A DNA stretch of 10,678 nucleotides. Origin: Candidatus Bathyarchaeota archaeon (lineage in GTDB: Archaea; Thermoproteota; Bathyarchaeia; Bathyarchaeales; WUQV01). Below the pieces are notes generated by a model. The model did not search any database. It was not told the origin of the DNA and saw only the letters and a program-made list of their open reading frames with translations. Of this stretch, positions 6,502 to 10,678 are shown piece by piece. The position numbers were made by a program, and so were the translations under genes. Location: positions 1-10,678 of the forward strand of contig WUQV01000198.1 of NCBI GenBank assembly GCA_009889585.1, in the 5' to 3' direction. Numbering within the stretch: position 1 is the stretch's first letter; every line of letters begins with the position of its first letter.

Positions 6502-6840
6502 AATCTAAGGGTTATCACTTGTAACTTTTCGCCTACTATCGATAAAGCATCTCCATAAAGATACATGTCGACAGCTGCCCTAAGGTTCCTTAAAGTAATT
6601 TCCCTATTAATTAGCTTATGCCCTTGATTAATTACTATAGCAGGAATTGACGCAAGGTTATAACTTCGCCATCTAAAGAATCCATTTATAGTACCTACAT
6701 CAACCCAAGGTCCTCCATATAGAAATATTCAAATAGAACTCTTGACATTCCATAAACAACATGCACAATCGTCAAGAGATTAAGGGCTATAATAAGGGTG
6801 CTTCAATCATTAGATAAGATCTTATAAACGAGCAGAACAT
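6502..6840 (-). pseudogene. Remnant of a thioredoxin-like gene upstream of CcdA
   Basis: Directly upstream of the CcdA start, two overlapping reverse-strand frames contain connected protein-like sequence. One reads IVHVVYGMSRVLFEYFYMED (about 6790-6710). The next, shifted by one base, reads GPWVDVGTINGFFRW, then SIPAIVINQGHKLINREITL and LRNLRAAVDMYLYG, down to about 6522. The P-A-I-V-I-N-x-G block with its cis-proline and the last helix resemble the second half of a thioredoxin fold. The N-terminal CxxC part is not clearly recognisable, although a short frame above has GGIGPCSARL. A thioredoxin partner is a usual neighbour of CcdA, which supports the reading. Frameshifts make an intact product impossible as written. 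Confidence 0.4.
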
Positions 6841-6874
6841 GGCCCAATTCCTCCATTGAGAGGCATTAAAACCG

Positions 6875-6885
6875 AAATATATATG
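6875..6885 (+). promoter_or_regulatory. Box A of the signal-peptide membrane gene
   Basis: AAATATATATG is a strong TATA element centred 40 bases above the ATG at 6920. It predicts a leader of about 14 bases containing GAGG (6910-6913), 6 bases before the start. Confidence 0.5.
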
Positions 6886-6919
6886 TATCGGAACTCCTAG
6901 TAGGAACGCGAGGCGGGGC

Positions 6920-7345
6920 ATGAAAAGAAAAGCAGCGTTAACAGCGTTTCTCATAGCCACGATCGTATTAGCAACGCTTGCGGTAACGCTTCCTTCCGTG
7001 GCCATGGCTCAGCTGGTTGTAGCTCAACAGTCGCCAGAAGCAAGCCAAGAGCTAATGTTATATAATAGGCATACATGGTTATGCACCTGGTTGTTACTGG
7101 ATATGTCAACAATTAGGTTATTGTTAAATCGAGGGTCAATAATGATTACAGAGTCTATCATAACTTTTATTCATATGATTTGTGGAGGAGTGGCAGGTGT
7201 ATTCATATTCTCAATTCTACTAGGTCGCAGGCTTAAGTTGAGAAAGAGAGATATATTAGCTATGTGGATGATGTTCTTTATACCTTGGATAATAGTGACC
7301 ATACTAATACAGCTGCTCCATCTATATGTATTTAAACCTTCTTAG
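6920..7345 (+). CDS. Membrane protein of unknown function with signal peptide
   Basis: This 141-residue protein is not one I recognise. Residues 1-30 are a clear Sec-type signal sequence: basic MKRK, a long hydrophobic core, and a VAMA-Q cleavage site. A short extracytoplasmic stretch follows, then a hydrophobic patch around 52-69 with one cysteine, and two strong membrane helices at about 78-101 and 112-135. The basic loop RRLKLRKR between them should face the cytoplasm. Methionine and histidine are frequent in the second half, but no metal motif is evident. The start is supported by the box A at 6875 and GAGG at 6910. The AT-rich stretch and lack of family likeness suggest an accessory or fast-evolving gene. 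The abrupt change after about residue 70 could mark an old frameshift fusion, but there is no proof. It precedes another membrane gene by 49 bases. Confidence 0.6.
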   Translation: MKRKAALTAFLIATIVLATLAVTLPSVAMAQLVVAQQSPEASQELMLYNRHTWLCTWLLLDMSTIRLLLNRGSIMITESIITFIHMICGGVAGVFIFSILLGRRLKLRKRDILAMWMMFFIPWIIVTILIQLLHLYVFKPS

Positions 7346-7366
7346 GTATGCTAGATGACTTGGTGC

Positions 7367-7376
7367 TTATTTAAGA
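7367..7376 (+). promoter_or_regulatory. Box A of the multi-pass membrane gene
   Basis: CTTATTTAAG is centred about 24 bases before the ATG at 7395. There is no Shine-Dalgarno-like sequence in between, so a leaderless transcript starting at or next to the ATG is likely. This suggests the gene is transcribed independently of the membrane gene upstream. Confidence 0.5.
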
Positions 7377-7394
7377 ATCGCTAGTGGTCCCACT

Positions 7395-7781
7395 ATGTTC
7401 TACTCAACCTCTAAGATTAAAGCTAGCCTCATCAAATATAATGTGAAGAACATCTTACGGAAGGGTTCATGGTTTGTAGTTGCTGTAGCAATACTGTTTA
7501 TCGGTGTCGATGCTTATGTAAAGTTTTGGTATTATGTGATATGGGCAGCGATCCTTTCAATAGGTGTGCTTAAACTAGATTTAGCAAGCGGGAAGCTCGC
7601 TATAAGGCCTGCATATCAACTCATTATTGCATCAACTTTAATTTTCGCTGCCATACTTGCAATTGATTGGGCTGCGCTTGGAAGGCGGGATTTTATTCAG
7701 TGGTCTTATGCCATTTTTGCTACACTCATATTCTATCGTGAGGGCTTTCGATGGGCATGGTCCTCCTATTACCACGTTTGA
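7395..7781 (+). CDS. Four-helix membrane protein of unknown function
   Basis: This 128-residue protein is almost entirely hydrophobic after a basic N-terminal stretch of about 24 residues. Membrane helices are likely at about 25-43, 45-60, 73-92 and 101-115, with an aromatic, tryptophan-rich C-terminus (FRWAWSSYYHV). No catalytic or binding motif is visible, and the family is not one I recognise. The start fits a leaderless promoter with box A at 7367. The reading frame is uninterrupted and the helices are well formed, which argues for a real gene despite the lack of homology cues. It lies downstream of another unrecognised membrane gene on the same strand; the two could function together, but this is only inferred from proximity. 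Confidence 0.6.
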   Translation: MFYSTSKIKASLIKYNVKNILRKGSWFVVAVAILFIGVDAYVKFWYYVIWAAILSIGVLKLDLASGKLAIRPAYQLIIASTLIFAAILAIDWAALGRRDFIQWSYAIFATLIFYREGFRWAWSSYYHV

Positions 7782-8103
7782 CAAAGACTATTCAGCGCTC
7801 CAACTGAGGAAGCGAAGTTTTAAACCTCAATAAAGGGGATGAAGGCACGATAACAATTGCAAATGAGAACTCAAGGAGCTTGAGCAGTCTTTTAGTAACG
7901 CGATTGGAAGAACCTTCACTACGCTTAACTAGTCGAGCTAAGCCTTAACTCGCCGTAATTCTCTAACTTGCTAGCCCTTTTAGAGGTATCTGAAGCTTAT
8001 TTGTACAATAGCTATATGCACTTATACCGTTGAGGTTACGTTAGTAAGGAGAGCGCTAGAAGAGTTTTAAAGCAAAATAGCTAAAGAGGCATTAGAATAG
8101 TCA
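7782..8103. other. Gene-free stretch with possible coding remnants
   Basis: No intact gene is visible in these 322 bases. A forward frame (about 7807-7950) carries roughly 45 codons of plausible sequence (LNLNKGDEGTITIANEN) without a start codon. A later one (about 8000-8100) reads TYTVEVTLVRRALEEF, a stop, then SKIAKEALE. Both might be pieces of decayed genes, but neither can be assigned to a family. Confidence 0.25.
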
Positions 8104-8481
8104 TTATGCTTTTATGGATAATACCCTTTTCTCAAGCTCGGCTAACCTTACTTTTATCGCGGCTATCTCCTCGATGACTGGTATACGCTTTTCAAGGGAG
8201 TCAATTCCTGCGTTTACGCTTTTCTCTAAAGAATCAATTCTTGCGTTTATACTTTTCTCTAAGGAATCAACCCTTGCATTCATGCTTTTCTCTAGAGAGT
8301 CTATCCTCTCTTCTAAGGATTCTATTCGTGCATTCGTACTCTTCTCTAAAGATTCCATTCTTGCATTCACAGCCTTCTCTAACGAGTCAACCTTCGCTGA
8401 CAAGGCTCTAATGTCCCCGCTTAACTCGCTAAGCTTAGGCAAAAGAAGCCTCTCAATCCATGATGGGATCCTTTCAACCAA
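8104..8481 (-). CDS. Coiled-coil protein built of 11-residue repeats
   Basis: This 125-residue protein has a short N-terminal helix (VERIPSWIERLLLPKL), a central repeat region (residues 31-98) and a C-terminal helix with leucine heptads (IKVRLAELEKRVLSI). The repeat unit is VDSLEKSxNAR, 11 residues, present five times and interrupted by one 7-residue unit. Eleven-residue periodicity suits a right-handed or straightened coiled coil, so an elongated oligomer is likely. There is no signal peptide, membrane segment or catalytic motif, so it may be a scaffold or structural protein; the role is unknown. The start is TTG at 8481, just after an in-frame stop, with an AAATATT box about 45 bases upstream. 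The opposite strand is also open here, but its hydrophobic repeat is an antisense artefact. Confidence 0.7.
   Translation of the reverse strand: MVERIPSWIERLLLPKLSELSGDIRALSAKVDSLEKAVNARMESLEKSTNARIESLEERIDSLEKSMNARVDSLEKSINARIDSLEKSVNAGIDSLEKRIPVIEEIAAIKVRLAELEKRVLSIKA
8201..8386. repeat. 33-bp imperfect tandem repeats in the coiled-coil gene
   Basis: Units start at 8201, 8234, 8267, 8321 and 8354, each 33 bases, with a single 21-base unit at 8300-8320. The core TTCTCTAA(A/G)GA is shared. The phase-preserving 33- and 21-base lengths (11 and 7 codons) show the array grows and shrinks in step with the coiled coil, so the number of copies may vary among strains. Confidence 0.85.
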
Positions 8482-8552
8482 CGACTACACCGAATCTAGG
8501 TCTTACGCTCTTTTACGAATATTTAAGCTTACCCTTGACCTTTAGCGATGCA

Positions 8553-8609
8553 ACAAAAACTAGGCTTAAATTCCAAAAAGGGGTTTACAAAAAGCCTACG
8601 GTTTTTTGT
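8553..8609. repeat. Imperfect inverted repeat
   Basis: ACAAAAAC (8553-8560) and AGGCTT (8562-8567) are mirrored by AAGCCT (8592-8597) and GTTTTTTGT (8601-8609), with a 24-base loop and small internal bulges. Read on +, the right arm ends in a T-run, so it could end a transcript. It might also be the relic of an element end. Confidence 0.35.
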
Positions 8610-8680
8610 GCGAAGCCGCTGGAGTTCGAACTCGGCTCGGGAGCTTAGGTAACTTCTAAGATGCCGACGCCTTCGCTTAG

Positions 8681-8917
8681 ATCTCTATAGAGCTATGGCT
8701 TAAGGAGGATGTCGAAGCCAAATCGAGACCGCCTCTCCTAGGGAAGAGGGTCATGCCCGAACGGCGTATGACGTGGCTTCACGGGTTGGTAGGCCCCTTT
8801 AGAATCGTAAATACTTTAGCTATAGAGGTGAGCCAAAGGGTGAGGCCTAAGCGACGAAGGTTTAAGGAGGATTTACCAATAGCAGATAAGGTCGCTGAAT
8901 TCTTAAAGGCATTTTAG
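8681..8917 (+). pseudogene. Unassigned open frame, possibly the end of a decayed gene
   Basis: The frame is open for 78 codons between a TAG at 8678 and a TAG at 8915. It encodes basic, protein-like sequence: PPLLGKRVMPERRMTWLHG, then LVGPFRIVNTLAIEVSQR, and a tail EDLPIADKVAEFLKAF. The only in-frame ATG near the front (8753) has GAGGG too close to act as a normal ribosome site and would leave 54 residues. Lacking an N-terminus, it resembles the remains of a longer gene, perhaps mobile-element-derived, but I cannot name the family. Confidence 0.3.
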
Positions 8918-9093
8918 AATGTGTACCACTTGGACGCTGCCAATAACAAAATTAGTGTTAGAAATGAAATACGTTGTTAATAAAACTTAGGCTGAAGTTA
9001 ATGCTAAACGATCGATTGAAGCCTTATTCAGAAGCTAATCTTAATTAATGCTTACGCTTAAACTAAGGCCTCATTGAGGTCCCCTTTCGATCG

Positions 9094-10242
9094 TTAGCCC
9101 ATGGCCTCTACGATTAACTCGGCTAAGTCGTATACTTTCATCCTCGAACCGCTTTGCTCAACGGCCTTCGAGATCGCTATTTCACAGAACGGACATGCTG
9201 TTACTATAGCGTTCGCATCCGTTTCCTCTAACTCCTTAAGCCTCCTAATGGCTATGGAAGAGGCTAAATTTGGAAAGGCCGACAGAAGCCCTCCTCCAGC
9301 GCCGCAACAACGCGCTTCATACTTATTGAACCTCGTCTCGATGAACGTAACCCCAGGGATGCCCTCGAGTATTGCCCTCGGCTCCTCGATTACCCTCATA
9401 TGGCGGCTTAAATGGCATGGGTCGTGATACGTAACCGACATCTTCACCTTCCTCTTAAAAGAGATTCTTCCTTCGTCGATTAACTTAGCGAAGAGTTGAA
9501 CGACGTGTAAAACCTCTACATCGAACCTATCGATGTGCTTAGGATAGTCTGCCTTCAGCGTTCGATAACAACCTGCACAAATCGTTATCAACCTTCGCAC
9601 TTCTACATCTTGAAACATTTTTACGTTATACTTCGCATGTTCCTCAAAGAGAGGCAAACGGCCAGTCCTATGCATCCAACTACCACAACAACCTTCCTCA
9701 ACCCCTAGGTAAGCCAATTCTACGCCAGCTTTAACAAGGGCGACGGCAGCAGCCTTGGCTGCGCTCTTCCGTATGAACGAAGGCGTACATCCGACGAATA
9801 AAAGCTCATCGGACTTAGCCTTAAAGGGTATATCGATCGCCCACGATCCCCTTTCCTCAGCCCTCGCGGCCCTTTTGTAATAAGGGTTGCGATGTTCGAC
9901 GGCCCATTTCGCCATGAGCTCATGCTCAAGGGGGGCGAACCCTGCGTCCACGAGATCCGCCCTAAAGCCTTCGATGAGTTCGACGTTATCTAACGCGCAC
10001 CTATAGTTACAGAAGCCGCACGTCGTGCACTTGTAAATTACGTCAGCAAGGCCCTTCGACAGCCCGTAAAGGCCCTCTAGGAGGCCTCTGACGATTAACA
10101 TCTTGCCCCTGAACGAATAAGGCTCAAGCTTTAGCTCTTGATAAACGGAGCAACCCTCTTGACAAAAGCCGCAGCGGACTCGATTGCAAACGTACGGATC
10201 GTGAAAGCGTTGAACTCGATTAAGCGTTCGTATCGCGGCCAT
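9094..10242 (-). CDS. HdrD/GlcF-like (Fe-S)-binding protein with two CCG domains
   Basis: This 382-residue redox protein belongs to the COG0247 family, which includes heterodisulfide reductase HdrD, glycolate oxidase GlcF and related subunits. Two ferredoxin-like motifs near the N-terminus (C19, C24, C27, C31; and C72, C75, C78, C82) should hold two [4Fe-4S] clusters, although the first has CxxxxC spacing instead of CxxC. Two complete cysteine-rich CCG domains follow: C152, CCG at 185-187 and CAGC at 222-225; then C276, CCG at 312-314 and CPFC at 350-353. Such proteins receive electrons from a flavoprotein or pass them to a quinone or disulfide. No FAD-oxidase, HdrA/B/C or membrane partner is in the window, so the physiological donor is unknown. 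There is no signal peptide or membrane helix, so it is probably cytoplasmic or peripherally attached. The ATG at 10242 lies 27 bases from a TTTAAA box, supporting a leaderless start. Confidence 0.9.
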   Translation of the reverse strand: MAAIRTLNRVQRFHDPYVCNRVRCGFCQEGCSVYQELKLEPYSFRGKMLIVRGLLEGLYGLSKGLADVIYKCTTCGFCNYRCALDNVELIEGFRADLVDAGFAPLEHELMAKWAVEHRNPYYKRAARAEERGSWAIDIPFKAKSDELLFVGCTPSFIRKSAAKAAAVALVKAGVELAYLGVEEGCCGSWMHRTGRLPLFEEHAKYNVKMFQDVEVRRLITICAGCYRTLKADYPKHIDRFDVEVLHVVQLFAKLIDEGRISFKRKVKMSVTYHDPCHLSRHMRVIEEPRAILEGIPGVTFIETRFNKYEARCCGAGGGLLSAFPNLASSIAIRRLKELEETDANAIVTACPFCEIAISKAVEQSGSRMKVYDLAELIVEAMG

Positions 10243-10264
10243 TGACGCCCCTTCGGACCCCTAG

Positions 10265-10273
10265 CCTTTAAAT
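10265..10273 (-). promoter_or_regulatory. Box A of the iron-sulfur protein gene
   Basis: On the reverse strand ATTTAAAGG is centred about 27 bases above the ATG at 10242, and no good Shine-Dalgarno site lies between. Transcription should start at or next to the start codon. The box is only about 13 bases from the inferred end of the neighbouring insertion element. Confidence 0.6.
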
Positions 10274-10293
10274 CTTTCTGAACGCGTGAACTA

Positions 10294-10313
10294 CCCCTCC
10301 CTATCTGAAGGGG
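10294..10313 (-). repeat. Subterminal hairpin of the IS right end
   Basis: On the reverse strand CCCCTTC pairs with GGAGGGG (one G-U) around a 6-base loop. It overlaps the tnpB stop codon. In IS200/IS605 elements such hairpins are the sites recognised by TnpA and form part of the TnpB guide-RNA scaffold. Confidence 0.55.
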
Positions 10314-10678
10314 CTTCCTGCTTCAACGATGGAGCTTGCTGGCATCTCCACCAGTAGAGGCTTCATCTCAGCAGGCTCTAAGGGCCGTCCCAGCCCCGAT
10401 AAGCCTCGCTTTAGGATGTTTAGCGAGGCCCTATAATCCCTATCTTCTATTTCCATACGTTCTTTTGAAGTGCCCCTTGGGTTCACCTTTATCACCATCC
10501 TACCAGCGTTCTCAGCTTTGTAGGATAGCATTTGAATGAATTTTCCCCAAGAGGCATCGAGTATCTTTCCAGCCAGATTGTGGTTTTTGACCATGTTTTG
10601 TATTTGCAACTCTTCTACACAAATAACGTCATAATCGTTAACGTAAAATCTTGATAGTTTGTGGAGGAAGTCATCCCT
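10301..10678 (-). CDS. tnpB: TnpB (IS200/IS605), C-terminal part, zinc ribbon missing
   Basis: The gene runs off the window, leaving 125 C-terminal residues of an RNA-guided RuvC-like nuclease. The visible parts match archaeal TnpB: DDFLHKLSRFYVNDYDVI leading to VEEL with the second catalytic acid, then MVKNHNLAGKILDASWGKF, SYKAENAGRMVIKVNPRGTS, and DRDYRASLNIL with the last catalytic aspartate, followed by the usual PLLVEMPASSIVEAGSP tail. Between GTSK and EDRDY, where a CxxC...CxxC zinc ribbon of about 25-30 residues normally lies, there is only ERMEI, with the frame kept. The last RuvC aspartate and the C-terminal tail are intact. The product is probably impaired or a derived variant. The stop TAG lies in the element's terminal hairpin. 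Confidence 0.88.
   Translation of the reverse strand, partial: RDDFLHKLSRFYVNDYDVICVEELQIQNMVKNHNLAGKILDASWGKFIQMLSYKAENAGRMVIKVNPRGTSKERMEIEDRDYRASLNILKRGLSGLGRPLEPAEMKPLLVEMPASSIVEAGSPFR

Larger units (their letters stand above)
8482..9093. other. About 600 bases without a convincing gene
   Basis: This region holds an imperfect inverted repeat (8553-8609) and one protein-like open frame (8681-8917), both listed separately. The remaining sequence from 8920 to 9093 is AT-rich, has stops in all frames and shows no promoter or RNA that I can identify. It separates the coiled-coil gene from the end of the iron-sulfur gene. Confidence 0.4.
10286..10678 (-). mobile_element. Right end of an IS200/IS605-family element, cut by the window edge
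   Basis: The tnpB gene occupies the element, and its stop codon sits inside a subterminal hairpin (10294-10313; CCCCT/AGGGG extended by two more pairs), the usual layout of an IS200/IS605 right end. The boundary is inferred at the GTTCAC ending at 10286. No left end, TnpA transposase or direct repeat is visible; this family makes no target duplication. The same 3' region would be expected to encode the guide (omega) RNA. Confidence 0.6.

Noticed and set aside
6787..7005. Reverse-strand open frame of 72 codons opposite the signal-peptide gene
   Set aside because: It is antisense to a gene with a clear signal peptide and promoter; its sequence has no promoter or family features of its own.
8201..8386. 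Tandem repeats considered as a CRISPR array
   Set aside because: Units are directly adjacent and diverged with no unique spacers, and they follow codon phase of a coiled-coil protein.
8114..8545. Forward-strand open frame with a hydrophobic Ser/Phe-rich repeat
   Set aside because: It is the antisense of the 33-bp coiled-coil repeats; the reverse frame gives a regular, soluble coiled coil, which is the far better protein.

Overview
The window looks like a chromosomal segment of an archaeon, most likely an uncultivated thermophile of the TACK side. Support comes from archaeal-type promoters (A/T-rich box A about 26 bases upstream of starts, several apparently leaderless), a split aconitase-X phosphomevalonate dehydratase of the archaeal mevalonate pathway, a p27-autoantigen-type zinc-ribbon protein, a UPF0147 protein, and a tRNA-Glu with an encoded CCA end. 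I cannot fix the phylum from the sequence alone.

Left part (1-5100), conserved housekeeping genes. A reverse-strand tRNA-Glu(UUC) is followed by a reverse-strand operon read from 3290 down to 383: a SAMHD1-like HD phosphohydrolase, then the small and large subunits of phosphomevalonate dehydratase. The large subunit has no ordinary start codon in its conserved frame. Divergently, a thymidylate kinase runs on + and meets the zinc-ribbon gene tail to tail with a 4-base overlap. Upstream of the zinc-ribbon gene, a palindromic TTTAAA box could also have driven a small + strand gene (about 4406-4730) that now appears broken. UPF0147 follows with a textbook box A and Shine-Dalgarno site.

Middle part (5100-8500), accessory and visibly AT-rich. 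It holds an RpiB/LacAB-like sugar-phosphate isomerase with altered active-site histidines, then a decayed thiol-disulfide module on the reverse strand: a thioredoxin-like remnant followed by a CcdA-type membrane gene with one in-frame stop and one frameshift. Two unrecognised membrane protein genes lie on +, and a reverse-strand coiled-coil protein is built of 11-residue repeats (33-bp DNA repeats).

Right part (8480-10678). About 600 bases without a convincing gene contain one protein-like open frame and an imperfect inverted repeat. An HdrD/GlcF-like iron-sulfur protein follows, with two 4Fe-4S motifs and two CCG domains, apparently leaderless. The right edge cuts an IS200/IS605-type TnpB whose zinc ribbon is missing; the end of this element lies only about 15 bases upstream of the iron-sulfur gene's box A.

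The main features worth a second look are the start of the dehydratase large subunit, the cluster of single-base lesions, the zinc-ribbon-less TnpB, and the unrecognised accessory genes. No convincing new multi-gene defence or metabolic system is visible.
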